DNA of 64,000 bases. It comes from QHXW01 sp035297145 (GTDB lineage: Bacteria > Acidobacteriota > Terriglobia > Bryobacterales > Bryobacteraceae). The translations under genes and the position numbers were made by a program. Location of the stretch: positions 185,101 through 249,100 of the forward strand of contig DATGZN010000026.1 of the NCBI GenBank assembly GCA_035297145.1, in the 5' to 3' direction. This document shows positions 7,398 to 17,885 of this stretch, piece after piece (position 1 is the first letter of the stretch; every line of letters starts with the position of its first letter). The notes under the pieces were generated by a model. That model was not told where the DNA came from and ran no database searches. It saw nothing but the letters and a program-made list of their open reading frames with translations.

Positions 7398-9953
7398 TCA
7401 GCTGCTGTGGCCGCCCCACTTGAGCAGGCTCGTGCAGGGGCGTGTCAGCGGGTCATCATAGTGGTTGGGGCTGATGCGCAGCGCGTAACCCAGCCGGCCG
7501 GTCTGCTGTGGTGCGATCTCCTTTGCGAATATGGCGGTGGTGCCGTTGCGTTCCACCACCGGCAGCACCATCACCTCGGTCTCTTCCAGGCTGCCGCTCG
7601 CGCCCACACGCCCCATCACCAGCTCGACGCGCACGTCCTCGGGATCGAGTCCCGCCAGGTCAACGGTCGCACGCACCGGCACGGTGATGCCGCTGGTCAC
7701 CGGTCCCGCAGGCGCGGGCCCAGTCTCGACGAAGTGCACGCGGTCCCAAACTTCGCGGACCTTGCCGCTCCACTTGACCCGCCTCCGGGCGCTGTCGAAA
7801 CGGCTCTGCATCTGCGCTGAAAAGGCCAGATGCGCCGGCGCGTACAGCTCGTGATCGTACTCGCGTAACATGCGGCGGGCATCGAATTCAGGGCTGAGAT
7901 AACGAAGCGATTGCTTTACGCGGCGCATCCACTCCTGCGTGCCGTGGTCCCGCCGTTCGTAGAACATGGGCACGATCTCGTTCTCCAACAGATAGTAGAT
8001 CGCGCTGGCGTGCATGTTTTCCTGTTCATCGGAGTATGGCTCGCGGTCGCCAATGGCCCAGCCGCCGGATTCCTCGTAGGCCTCGTCAAACCACCCATCC
8101 AGGATGCTCAGGTTCAGCACACCGTTCATGGCAGCCTTCATGCCGCTCGTGCCACAGGCTTCTTCCCCGCGCCGCGGCGTGTTGAGCCAGATGTCGCAGC
8201 TTTGCACCAGCTCACGCGCCACCTTCATGTCGTAATCTTCGATGAATACGATGTGCTTCCAGAGCTCCGGATCGCGCGAATACTGCACCACGTCGCGTAT
8301 CTGCGACTTGCCCGGGTGATCCTTGGGATGAGCCTTGCCGGCGATCACGATCTGGACCGGCCGGTCTTTGTTGGTCAAGATGCGTTTTAACCGCTCCGGA
8401 TCACGGAAGATCAGGTTGGCACGTTTGTAAGTCGCAAAGCGGCGCGCAAAGCCGATCGTGAGAACGCTCGGGTCGAGCACTTCGGTCGAGTGGCGCAACT
8501 CGGATGACGCAGCTTTGCGGCGGAAAGCGGAAGCAGTCTGGCGATCGCGGACAAACGCGATTAAGCGGCGCTTGCGGCGGCGGTGCACCTCGAGCAGCTC
8601 TTCATCCGGGATCTCGTCCACCAGCTCCCAGGTTTTCGAGTCCATGGTGTGATCGCGCCAGTCGGGCTCCAGATACTGGTCGTAGAGATCGGTCAAGTCG
8701 CTATTGAGCCAACTCGGCAGATGAACGCCGTTGGTGATGGAAGTGAGAGGGACTTCCCAAATGGGCAGATCGGGCCACAGATCGTGCCACATCTCCTGCG
8801 CCACGCGGCGATGCAGCCGGCTCACGGCGTTCCGGTAGGAGGACGTCTTGACCGCGAGCACCGCCATGGAGAAGCGCTCACCCATGTCCGAAGGATTGCG
8901 GCGGCCCAGGTCCATGAACTGGTGGAACTCAATTCCCGACTCGCGGCAGTAATCCTGGAAGTAGTAGTGCATCATGCCGGGGTCAAACAGGTCGATGCCC
9001 GCGGGCACGGGGGTGTGGGTGGTGAAGACGTTATTGGTGCGTGTCGCTTCCAGAGCTTCTTCGAACGAGAGCCGGTGCTCCTCCATCAGGGCGCGGATGC
9101 GCTCCACCGCCAGGAACGCGGAATGGCCCTCGTTCATGTGATACACGGTGGGATCGAGATTCATGGCGCGGAGAGCGCGTAGGCCGCCGATGCCCAGCAC
9201 GATTTCCTGGCGCATGCGTGTATCCATGTCGCCGCCGTAGAGTTGGTCGGTGATATCGCGGTCCTGCGGCGACGAGTTATCCGGAATGTTGGAGTCGAGC
9301 AGGTAGAGCTTGATGCGGCCCACGTCCATGCGCCACACCTGGATCACCAGCGGCCCGGTCGGCAGCTTGAGGGTTACCTTTAGGTCCTCTCCGAAGCCGT
9401 CCTTCACGGGCTGAATGGGAAGGGTGTAAAAGTCGTTGTCGCTGTAGCGTTCCTGCTGCCAGCCGTCCGCGTTCAGGACCTGGCGGAAATACCCCTGCTG
9501 ATAGAGCAACCCCATGCCGATGAGCGGCAGGTTGAGATCGCTGGCCGATTTCAGATGGTCGCCGGAAAGAATGCCTAAGCCGCCGGAATAAATGGGTAGA
9601 CACTCGCTGAGGCCATATTCCGCGGAAAAGTACGCGATGAGCTTGCCGCTACTGGCAGCGCGGCCGTTCTGCATGTGCGCGTCGTAGCGCTGGCAGGCCT
9701 GCGCGTAGTGGGCCAGATAGCGGGGATCGGCGGCGGCGCGCTCCAGCGCCTCCTGCGAGACTCTTCCCAGCATCATGACGGGGTTGTAGCCCGATTCCTT
9801 CCATAGCGCCGGATCGAGCCGGCGGAACAGAGCGCGGACGGGGGGCTCCCAACTCCACAAAAGGTTGTAAGCGAGTTCACTCATGCGCGAGAGGGGAGCG
9901 GGAATAGCAGGCCGCACCAGAAACTCACGCACGGGTCGTATATGAAACGGCAT
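7398..9953 (-). CDS. glgP: Alpha-glucan (glycogen/maltodextrin) phosphorylase
   Basis: An 851-residue protein of the shorter alpha-glucan phosphorylase type, with an N-terminal DUF3417-like region (LAYNLLWSWEPPVRALFRRL) before the phosphorylase core. The pyridoxal-phosphate lysine motif EEACGTSGMKAAMNG is intact near residue 590, and YHMNEGHSAFLA and NNVFTTHTPVPAG are typical of the N-terminal half. The enzyme releases glucose-1-phosphate from alpha-1,4-glucans with inorganic phosphate, in the cytosol. The C-terminal 100 residues form an extra beta-rich region. It is a single-gene unit, convergent with the CpaE-like gene and divergent from nfeD. Confidence 0.93.
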   Translation of the reverse strand: MPFHIRPVREFLVRPAIPAPLSRMSELAYNLLWSWEPPVRALFRRLDPALWKESGYNPVMMLGRVSQEALERAAADPRYLAHYAQACQRYDAHMQNGRAASSGKLIAYFSAEYGLSECLPIYSGGLGILSGDHLKSASDLNLPLIGMGLLYQQGYFRQVLNADGWQQERYSDNDFYTLPIQPVKDGFGEDLKVTLKLPTGPLVIQVWRMDVGRIKLYLLDSNIPDNSSPQDRDITDQLYGGDMDTRMRQEIVLGIGGLRALRAMNLDPTVYHMNEGHSAFLAVERIRALMEEHRLSFEEALEATRTNNVFTTHTPVPAGIDLFDPGMMHYYFQDYCRESGIEFHQFMDLGRRNPSDMGERFSMAVLAVKTSSYRNAVSRLHRRVAQEMWHDLWPDLPIWEVPLTSITNGVHLPSWLNSDLTDLYDQYLEPDWRDHTMDSKTWELVDEIPDEELLEVHRRRKRRLIAFVRDRQTASAFRRKAASSELRHSTEVLDPSVLTIGFARRFATYKRANLIFRDPERLKRILTNKDRPVQIVIAGKAHPKDHPGKSQIRDVVQYSRDPELWKHIVFIEDYDMKVARELVQSCDIWLNTPRRGEEACGTSGMKAAMNGVLNLSILDGWFDEAYEESGGWAIGDREPYSDEQENMHASAIYYLLENEIVPMFYERRDHGTQEWMRRVKQSLRYLSPEFDARRMLREYDHELYAPAHLAFSAQMQSRFDSARRRVKWSGKVREVWDRVHFVETGPAPAGPVTSGITVPVRATVDLAGLDPEDVRVELVMGRVGASGSLEETEVMVLPVVERNGTTAIFAKEIAPQQTGRLGYALRISPNHYDDPLTRPCTSLLKWGGHSS

Positions 9954-10079
9954 CTTAAAACGCTGTTTCTATGATAAAGCGTCCGGGGCCTCGAGCGCGG
10001 CCCTCGGGCAACATTAACTAAATTTAAGCAGCAGAAAGCCGAAGCCGCTCGGCTTCATTTCGTTGGGCAGCGGACCGTC

Positions 10080-11396
10080 GTGGCGCGGTGTATAGTTAGG
10101 ATACCGTTGACGTTACGTTTGTTGGTTTTCTTCGGTTGTCTGGTGCTCGCGGGACGCGCGCAGGCAGCGGGGCGAGTACTGGCGGTGGATGTTGACTCGA
10201 TCGTTCATCCGGTGACGGTCGAGATCGTAGGGCGCGCGCTGGACCAGGCTGTGCGGGAACACGACGATCTGGTCCTGATCCGCCTGAATACGCCGGGCGG
10301 GCTGATGGACGCCATGCGCGAGACCATCCAGAAGATCGTCGCCTCGCCCGTTTCCGTGGTTACCTATGTTGCGCCCAGTGGCGGGCGTGCCGCTTCCGCG
10401 GGCTTCTTTCTATTGGAGGCCGGTGATGTCGCGGCCATGGCGCCCGGAACGAACACGGGTGCGGCGCATCCGGTCCTGATGGGGACGGAGATGGATCCGG
10501 TGATGAAACAAAAAGTCGAGAACGACGCCGCTGCCTCGCTGCGCAGCCTGACAAGCAAGCGCGGGCGGAACAGCGATCTGGCGCAGAAGGCCGTTCTCGA
10601 AAGCAAGTCCTTCACTGAAAAGGAAGCCCTAGACAATCACCTCATCGAGTTGATCGCGAATAACGAGCAGGATTTGATGCGCCAGCTTGATGGCCGCGAG
10701 ATCACGCGCTTCGACGGGCGCAAGGAAACGCTGCACGTGGCCGGCGCCGAGATCGTGGTTTACGAGAAAAACTTGCGGCAGCGAGTGCTCTCGGCCATCA
10801 GCGATCCGAATATTGCGTTGATCCTGCTGGTGTTGGGAGCGCTGGGCATTTACGTGGAGTTTTCCACTCCCGGCGTCATCTTCCCCGGCGTGGCTGGCGC
10901 GATTATGGTTCTGCTGGGCCTCTCGGCGCTCTCGATGCTGCCCATTAACTGGCTGGGTGCGGCGCTCTTAATTCTGTCATTCGCGTTTTTTGTGTTGGAG
11001 GCTAAGTTCGCGGCGCATGGAGTGCTGGCGGCGGGCGGCTCGGTGGCCATGATTCTGGGAGCCGTGATTCTGATCAACAGTCCGCTGCCCGAGATGCGCA
11101 TTCATCTCTCGACGGCAATCGCTCTGGCCCTTCCCTTCGCCGCCATCACTGTATTTTTGTTGTCGCTGGTGATGCGCGCGCGCGCCGGAAAAGTCGTCAC
11201 CGGCGTGGAGGGTATGCTCGGCGAAACCGGTGTGGCGCTCGCCGACCTTGCTCCGGAGGGGCGTGTGTTTGTGCGTGGGGAATATTGGAACGCAGTCGCA
11301 ACGGCCCCTGTGAAAACCGGCGAGAAGGTGCGCGTCACCGCCATCGATCACCTGAACCTGACTGTGGAACCGGTACAAAATCAATCGCGGAGCTGA
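10080..11396 (+). CDS. NfeD-type membrane-bound serine protease, ClpP class
   Basis: A 438-residue long-form NfeD protein starting with GTG. It has a signal peptide ending in AQAAG, then a ClpP-like protease domain with LIRLNTPGGLMDAMRETI, YVAPSGGRAASAGFF (the serine after the alanine pair is the likely nucleophile) and MAPGTNTGAAHPV. About four hydrophobic segments follow at residues 238-365, and a C-terminal NfeD OB-fold domain ends the protein (GVALADLAPEGRVFVRGEYWNA). Such proteases cleave stomatin-like partners. The slipin gene starts 3 bp downstream, the usual pairing, so the two form one operon. Confidence 0.92.
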   Translation: MARCIVRIPLTLRLLVFFGCLVLAGRAQAAGRVLAVDVDSIVHPVTVEIVGRALDQAVREHDDLVLIRLNTPGGLMDAMRETIQKIVASPVSVVTYVAPSGGRAASAGFFLLEAGDVAAMAPGTNTGAAHPVLMGTEMDPVMKQKVENDAAASLRSLTSKRGRNSDLAQKAVLESKSFTEKEALDNHLIELIANNEQDLMRQLDGREITRFDGRKETLHVAGAEIVVYEKNLRQRVLSAISDPNIALILLVLGALGIYVEFSTPGVIFPGVAGAIMVLLGLSALSMLPINWLGAALLILSFAFFVLEAKFAAHGVLAAGGSVAMILGAVILINSPLPEMRIHLSTAIALALPFAAITVFLLSLVMRARAGKVVTGVEGMLGETGVALADLAPEGRVFVRGEYWNAVATAPVKTGEKVRVTAIDHLNLTVEPVQNQSRS

Positions 11397-11399
11397 ATC

Positions 11400-12182
11400 A
11401 TGTTCGATCTTCCAACGCTGGTAATCATCCTGATCATCGTTCTTTACCTAATATCCTCGATCAAAATCCTGGCCGAGTACGAGCGCGGCGTCATCTTCCG
11501 GCTGGGCCGCGTGCTGTCGAGTGCCAAGGGCCCGGGCCTGATCCTGGTGTTCGCGCCGATCGACCGCATCGTGCGCGTCTCCTTGCGCATCGACACCCTG
11601 GAAGTGCCGGCGCAAGACGTGGTGACCCGCGACAACGTCACGGTAAAGGTGAACGCGGTAATTTATTTCCGCGTGCTGGACCCGACATTGGCGGTCATCG
11701 AGGTCTCCAACTTTCTGTATGCAACCTCGCAGCTCGCGCAAACCACATTGCGCAGCGTGTTGGGCGAGGTGGAATTGGACGAGCTGCTGAGCCAGCGCGA
11801 GAAGCTCAACGTGCGGCTGCAAGCCATTCTCGATCAGCACACGTCGGCGTGGGGCGTGAAAGTGACGATGGTGGAGGTCAAGCAGGTCGATCTGGCCGAG
11901 CAGATGATTCGCGCCATCGCGCGCCAGGCTGAGGCCGAACGCGAGCGGCGGGCCAAGATTATTCACGCCGAGGGCGAATTCACGGCGGCGGATAAACTCG
12001 CCATGGCCGCTGAGGTCATCCAGAAGCAACCGGCGGCAATTCAGTTACGGTATTTGCAGACGCTGGTGGAAATCGGCACGGAAAAGAACACAACCATTGT
12101 TTTCCCGCTGCCTCTCGATATACTTTCTTCTTTAGGGCGCGCGTTGGATCATTTGGCCGGGGCGAAGCCTCCCACGGCATAA
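11400..12182 (+). CDS. Slipin (stomatin-like SPFH/band 7 protein)
   Basis: A 260-residue protein with one N-terminal transmembrane segment (TLVIILIIVLYLISSIKI) followed by the SPFH/band 7 domain: YERGVIFRLGRV, GPGLILVFAPIDRIVRVSLR, PAQDVVTRDNVTVKVNAVIYFRV and the helical ARQAEAERERRAKIIHAEGE. Stomatin-like proteins form membrane microdomain scaffolds and are partners and substrates of NfeD proteases. The gene begins 3 bp after the nfeD-type gene. The C-terminal ILSSLGRAL is hydrophobic and resembles the NfeD-cleavage region described for related pairs, which is inference here. Confidence 0.93.
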   Translation: MFDLPTLVIILIIVLYLISSIKILAEYERGVIFRLGRVLSSAKGPGLILVFAPIDRIVRVSLRIDTLEVPAQDVVTRDNVTVKVNAVIYFRVLDPTLAVIEVSNFLYATSQLAQTTLRSVLGEVELDELLSQREKLNVRLQAILDQHTSAWGVKVTMVEVKQVDLAEQMIRAIARQAEAERERRAKIIHAEGEFTAADKLAMAAEVIQKQPAAIQLRYLQTLVEIGTEKNTTIVFPLPLDILSSLGRALDHLAGAKPPTA

Positions 12183-12206
12183 ATTGCGGCGCAAACCAGC
12201 AGTTCT

Positions 12207-12851
12207 ATGAGCAAAACCGAAGGCGAGTACGAGCTGGTACTGGGTAACCGGCAACTGCTCAGTGCATTTTTCATCATCGTGATTTTGTTTGGCGTATTCT
12301 TCACGATGGGATACGTGGTGGGGCGCAACTCGACGCCTGGAGTCTCGGCGTCCAGCTCGGGCGCTCAGCGGCCGGAAGCGCCGCCGGCCACGACGCCCAC
12401 GCAATCCGCGGCGTCACAACCGGCTTCCGCGCCGCCGAAGGAAGAGGCGAAAGAGGCTGAGCCGGCGGACACTAAGCCCGTAGAGACTAAGCCGGTGGAG
12501 ACTAAACCCCCGGAGACCGCTCCGGTCGCGCCGCCGGAGAAGCCCCCAGCGAAGGTTGAAGCTCCGGCGCACCGGGCAGCGGCGCCGAAGCCTGCAGCGA
12601 AGTCCGGTGGCGCCGTCGCGGTGAATCCTGGGCCCGGCAACATGTATCTCCAAGTGATGGCAGTGGAGCAGCCACAAGCCGGTGTGGTGATGGACACGCT
12701 TAAGCAGAAGGGGTTTCCGGTAGTGCTGGCGCAGAGTCCGACCCCAAGCCTTTTCCGCGTGATGGTCGGGCCATATACCGACGCGGCGAGCGTGGGCAAA
12801 GCCAAGGTCCAGCTCGAGAACGCGGGCTTCAAACCTCTCGTGCGAAAATAG
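12207..12851 (+). CDS. SPOR-domain membrane protein
   Basis: A 214-residue bitopic protein. A short cytoplasmic part precedes a transmembrane segment (LLSAFFIIVILFGVFFTMGY) near residues 15-36. A long proline/alanine/lysine/glutamate linker with repeats of KPVETKPVETKPPE follows, and the last 75 residues are a SPOR domain (NMYLQVMAVEQPQAG, LFRVMVGPYTDAASVGKAK). SPOR domains bind denuded peptidoglycan at division sites. It lies 24 bp after the slipin gene and 4 bp before lipA, so it is in the same transcription unit. The linker codons are repetitive, a likely source of length variation. Confidence 0.88.
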   Translation: MSKTEGEYELVLGNRQLLSAFFIIVILFGVFFTMGYVVGRNSTPGVSASSSGAQRPEAPPATTPTQSAASQPASAPPKEEAKEAEPADTKPVETKPVETKPPETAPVAPPEKPPAKVEAPAHRAAAPKPAAKSGGAVAVNPGPGNMYLQVMAVEQPQAGVVMDTLKQKGFPVVLAQSPTPSLFRVMVGPYTDAASVGKAKVQLENAGFKPLVRK

Positions 12852-12855
12852 TGCG

Positions 12856-13785
12856 TTGGGTTCCCCCCTCGTACAAATTTCCGGCAGCCTGCGCGCTGCC
12901 GCAGCGCGCCCCCGGCTGCCTGAGTGGGCGCGCAAGGCGCCGACGCATTTCGAATCGTTGCACCGTCTGAAGAGTGACCTCCGCCGGTTGAATCTGCACA
13001 CCGTCTGCGAATCGGCGCGCTGCCCCAACATCCACGAGTGCTTTCATCGCGGCGCAGCCACGTTCATGATTCTCGGGAACCTCTGTACGCGCGGCTGCGG
13101 ATTCTGTTCGGTGCCCAAGGGCTCGCCCGCGAAGCAGGACATGCGTCTGGATCCCCATGAGCCCGCCCATGTGGCGCGCATGGCTGCCGAAATGAAGCTG
13201 CGCTACGTGGTCATCACCAGCGTGAACCGCGATGATCTGCCGGATGGCGGCTCCCATCATTTCGCCGAGACCGTGCGCCAGGTGCGCCGTGCGCTGCCCG
13301 ACGCACGTGTGGAAGTGCTGACGCCCGATTTCTGCGGCGATCTCGACGCCGTGGCGCGCGTGCTCGACTCGGGGCCTCACGTATTCAACCACAACATGGA
13401 GACCGTGCCGCGGCTCTACCAGCGTGCGCGCCCGCAGGCGGATTACGGCCAATCGCTGCGCGTGCTTGCCTTCGCGCGAAGGCACAGGGATGATGTGTTG
13501 ACCAAGTCCGGCTTCATGGTCGGCCTCGGTGAATCTTCGGCGGAGGTGCAATCGCTGCTGCGCGATCTTCGAGCGGCGCATGTCGACGTTGCCACCATCG
13601 GCCAGTATCTCCAGCCTACGCGACGCAACCTGCCCGTTACCGAATACGTCACGCCCGCGCAGTTCGACGCCTATCGCGATTACGGGATCGCCGTCGGCTT
13701 CCGGATGGTGTTCAGCGGACCGCTCGTGCGGAGTTCTTACATGGCTGACCATGTAGACGGCCAGGCACAGCGGGCAGGGCTTTGA
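12856..13785 (+). CDS. lipA: Lipoyl synthase
   Basis: A 309-residue radical SAM enzyme. The auxiliary cluster motif CESARCPNIHEC gives C51, C56 and C62, and the radical-SAM cluster motif CTRGCGFC gives C77, C81 and C84. GGSHHFA, HVFNHNMETV, SGFMVGLGE and the C-terminal SGPLVRSSYMAD are typical. The enzyme inserts two sulfurs into octanoyl chains on lipoyl domains. The start is TTG at 12856, five bases after the stop of the SPOR gene region. lnt overlaps its end by 4 bp. lipB was not seen in the window. Confidence 0.95.
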   Translation: MGSPLVQISGSLRAAAARPRLPEWARKAPTHFESLHRLKSDLRRLNLHTVCESARCPNIHECFHRGAATFMILGNLCTRGCGFCSVPKGSPAKQDMRLDPHEPAHVARMAAEMKLRYVVITSVNRDDLPDGGSHHFAETVRQVRRALPDARVEVLTPDFCGDLDAVARVLDSGPHVFNHNMETVPRLYQRARPQADYGQSLRVLAFARRHRDDVLTKSGFMVGLGESSAEVQSLLRDLRAAHVDVATIGQYLQPTRRNLPVTEYVTPAQFDAYRDYGIAVGFRMVFSGPLVRSSYMADHVDGQAQRAGL

Positions 13786-15284
13786 ATCATCCAGTAACGC
13801 GTTATCTGCTCGCCGCGCTCAGCGCGGTCCTGCTGATCCTGGCCTTTCCCCGTTTCGACGTGGCGTGGCTGGCGTCCGTGGCGCTCGCGCCGTTGCTGGT
13901 TGCCATAGCTTTCGAGCCGCGTTCGATGCAGCGGTTACTGCTCGGATATCTCTGCGGCGTCATCTACTGGTTCGGCGTGTGCTATTGGATACAGACCACT
14001 CTTGCGCTTTACGCCGGCGTCGGCGTTGCCGGATCGTGGGCTCTGTTCGCACTCTTCTGCCTGGCGAAGGCGATGCACATGGCGGTGTTTGGGCTACTCG
14101 CGGGCATGGCCATGCGGACCGTCTGGGCGATTCCGGGCATTGCGGCGCTGTGGGTTGCCATTGAGGTGACGCATGGCTCGCTCGGGTTCGCTTGGCTGAC
14201 TTTGGGCAACGCGGGTATCGACATGAGTGTGCCGATGCGCGTCGCGCCATTTACCGGCGTCTATGGGATTTCGTTCGTGTTTGCGATGATGTCCGCGGCG
14301 CTGGCACTGGCGTTCCTCCGCCGCCCGCGTTGGCATCTAGCGTGGCTCGCGCCTTTACCGCTCATGATCCTTCTGCCGCGCCTTCCGAATTTTCGACCGG
14401 GTGAGCAAGTGGCTGTTCTGGTTCAGCCGAACATTTCCGATGCGGCGCAGTGGACGCCACAGAGCTTGCGCACAATGGAGCGCGGGCTGGCGTATCTTTC
14501 GCTGAGGACTGTGCTGGCGGATAAGTCGCAGCCGCCGCAATTGCTGGTGTGGCCCGAAGTCCCGGCGCCGTTTTACGCCGACGATCCGGACTACTTGCAA
14601 CTGGCGGCCAATCTAGCGCGCGTCACGCGAACATATTTTCTCGGCGGGGTGGTAGGCCATCGGGCCGACGGCGGCCTGCTCAATTCGGCACTGCTGGTGA
14701 CGCCTTCAGGCGAGCCCGTAGGCCGCTACGACAAAGTACATTTGGTTCCGTTCGGCGAGTTCGTTCCCTGGCCGTTCGGCTTCGCCAAAAAGATCTCGAG
14801 CGAAGTTGGCGACTATGTGCCGGGCAGCAAGGTGGTCGTGCTTCCGGTTGGTGAGCACAAAATCAGCACATTTATCTGCTATGAATCCGTGTTTCCAAGC
14901 TTTGTCCGCCAGTTTGCCGCCGATGGCGCCGAGTTGCTCGTTAACGTCTCGAACGACAGTTGGTTCGGACGAAGCGCCGCCCGGCAGCAGCATTTGAAAA
15001 TCGTGCGGATGCGCGCTGCGGAAAACCGCCGCTGGCTTTTGCGCTCGACCAACGATGGCGTCACCGCAACCATCGATCCCGCCGGCCGGCTCTTGGGCAC
15101 GCTGCCCAATTACGTGCAAGCAGCTTCGCGCACAGGGTATTCGTATGTGAAGGAGACGACGTTCTACACGCGATATGGGGACTGGTTTCCATTGCTATGC
15201 GCTATCATAAGCGCCGGTACGTTGATCTCATCGACGCGACGAGGGCGGAGGGACGCCAAGCTGCCGGCAAATCGCGCGAGCTAG
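13782..15284 (+). CDS. lnt: Apolipoprotein N-acyltransferase
   Basis: A 500-residue membrane enzyme with about seven hydrophobic segments in residues 10-200 and 480-490 and a nitrilase-like domain between. The catalytic triad is visible: E259 in VWPEVPAPFY, K318 in YDKVHLVPFGEFVPW and C366 in FICYESVFP. It adds the third acyl chain to the N-terminal cysteine of lipoproteins. A TTG start overlaps the lipA stop by 4 bp, so the genes are translationally coupled. The last 57 bp overlap the end of hicA, which runs convergently. Confidence 0.95.
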   Translation: MNHPVTRYLLAALSAVLLILAFPRFDVAWLASVALAPLLVAIAFEPRSMQRLLLGYLCGVIYWFGVCYWIQTTLALYAGVGVAGSWALFALFCLAKAMHMAVFGLLAGMAMRTVWAIPGIAALWVAIEVTHGSLGFAWLTLGNAGIDMSVPMRVAPFTGVYGISFVFAMMSAALALAFLRRPRWHLAWLAPLPLMILLPRLPNFRPGEQVAVLVQPNISDAAQWTPQSLRTMERGLAYLSLRTVLADKSQPPQLLVWPEVPAPFYADDPDYLQLAANLARVTRTYFLGGVVGHRADGGLLNSALLVTPSGEPVGRYDKVHLVPFGEFVPWPFGFAKKISSEVGDYVPGSKVVVLPVGEHKISTFICYESVFPSFVRQFAADGAELLVNVSNDSWFGRSAARQQHLKIVRMRAAENRRWLLRSTNDGVTATIDPAGRLLGTLPNYVQAASRTGYSYVKETTFYTRYGDWFPLLCAIISAGTLISSTRRGRRDAKLPANRAS

Positions 15285-15428
15285 CATGTCCGTCGACCTC
15301 GATGTGCCGCGGCAGCGTCTCTGCTTGGAAGGATCGGCAAGGTTGGCCCACCGGGAATGTTTGGCGCCTTCCCTCACCAACACGCATCCGTGCCGTTCAA
15401 GGTGGCGCATCAACTCACGTCGCTTCAC
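15228..15428 (-). CDS. HicA-family mRNA interferase toxin with internal frame slip
   Basis: A 66-residue protein. The start MKRRELMRHLERHGCVLVREGAKH and the end MLARAICRQLGVPPP are classic HicA, a double-stranded-RNA-binding-like mRNA interferase, and the putative catalytic histidine in REGAKHS is present. Between them, about residues 34-44 read RRCRGTSRST, while the adjacent reading frame of the same DNA reads ETLPRHIEVD, which is the normal HicA sequence. So two compensating small indels have shifted about ten codons. The toxin may be weakened or dead. Its start overlaps hicB by 4 bp. Confidence 0.75.
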   Translation of the reverse strand: MKRRELMRHLERHGCVLVREGAKHSRWANLADPSKQRRCRGTSRSTDMLARAICRQLGVPPPSSRR

Positions 15429-15682
15429 AGTACGAGCAATTCACGTACGATACGACCCTTGGATTTCGGAAGATCATCGGGACTCAGAGGTTCCAGCATC
15501 AGGGCGATCGCATCCCTCAGGTTCGCTCTTGCTTCCTCAAGGGTCCGGCCTTGCGTCAATGCTCCAGGAACTTCCTCACTCCAGGCGACCCACCACTTGC
15601 CACGGTGTAAGAATGTGGCTTTGTATCCTTGCCTCGACTTGGCTTTGGTTTTCGACACGCCTGTGCCTTCTTCAGCATTCAT
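15425..15682 (-). CDS. HicB-family antitoxin
   Basis: An 85-residue protein with the HicB half-RNase-H core: YKATFLHRGKWWVAWSEEVPGALTQGRTLEEARANLRDAIALML. Canonical HicB proteins sense or neutralise HicA by direct binding and usually end in a DNA-binding domain; this one ends with GRIVRELLVL and no clear ribbon-helix-helix, so it is a short form. The order antitoxin then toxin, with a 4-bp overlap, is common. The N-terminus up to about residue 17 is not conserved, so the true start may be a later in-frame codon. Confidence 0.8.
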   Translation of the reverse strand: MNAEEGTGVSKTKAKSRQGYKATFLHRGKWWVAWSEEVPGALTQGRTLEEARANLRDAIALMLEPLSPDDLPKSKGRIVRELLVL

Positions 15683-15715
15683 CGTAGGACAGTATCGTGA
15701 AAGGACGCAATTATT

Positions 15716-16554
15716 CTAATGCCGCTCCGCCCGCGTCCACGCTTCCAAGAAATCCTTGCCGGTGTAGCGGATCGTCCGGGCATCGATCACTTCCGCACCG
15801 GGCCTGAGATTCGCGTCTACACCTAGAGCGTTGCGCGTGGTGTACTCGATCTGAATCGTCACGGAGCCTTCGATTTTGTAGGGCTTGATCTCGGCGACTT
15901 TCTGCATCCCAAGACGCGCGCGTTCGTGAATCAACTCGCGAGCCGACGCAGATGACAAGGTCTGGCAGGCGTAGTTCGAGAAGCCTTCTTTCACTACCGC
16001 CAGCTCGGCATCGGGCACGATCGCGTGCAAGTCGTCGGCGGCGGCCTGGTCGCCGGATAAGAAGATCACGGGAATGTCGAACGCTCCGGCGAGCGCCGCG
16101 CGCGTTTCGATTTCTCCCACCGGTTTGCCGTTCATAAGCATGGTCTGGATGCCGAGCGAGCTGTAACTGTGCGCCATGATGCCGCCCTTGCGATCGGCGC
16201 GGGCATGCTGGCCCACAAAGCCGATTGCCGCATAGTGGCGTTCGAGCGTCATGGTAAGGCCCAGATCGCCGATGATCAGTTTTGAGCGCGGGTGAATGGT
16301 CAAAGCGGAAAGCGTCTGGCTGCCGTCATGACCGTCCCACACGATCACGTCGTCAGCGCCAGCGGCATAAAGCCCGTCCACGGCGGCGTTGATCTCGCCG
16401 GTCAGCAGCTGGCGCATTTCCTGATCTTTGGGATCGGTCTGATCCTGGCGGCAGACTCCGGCAACGCCTTCGGCATCGGTGACGAGAAACACAACTTTCT
16501 TCGACTGTGCGGAAAGCGCAGTTAGCAACGCACACGCCAGGATGCCGGCTTTGC

Positions 16555-16573
<19 letters not shown>
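15716..16573 (-). CDS. M55 family (DppA-like) metallopeptidase, secreted
   Basis: A 285-residue protein with a signal peptide (hydrophobic AGILACALLTALSAQ) and the M55/DppA zinc-site strings DAEGVAGV, VWDGHDGSQ, GFVGQHARAD and HSYSSLGIQTMLMNG. M55 enzymes are D-aminopeptidases; family knowledge suggests release of D-alanine from D-Ala peptides, but the export signal points to a periplasmic or secreted form. The start overlaps the end of the upstream oxidoreductase gene by 19 bp, so the two are in one operon on the minus strand. Confidence 0.85.
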
Positions 16574-17883
<1,310 letters not shown>

Positions 17884-17885
17884 CG

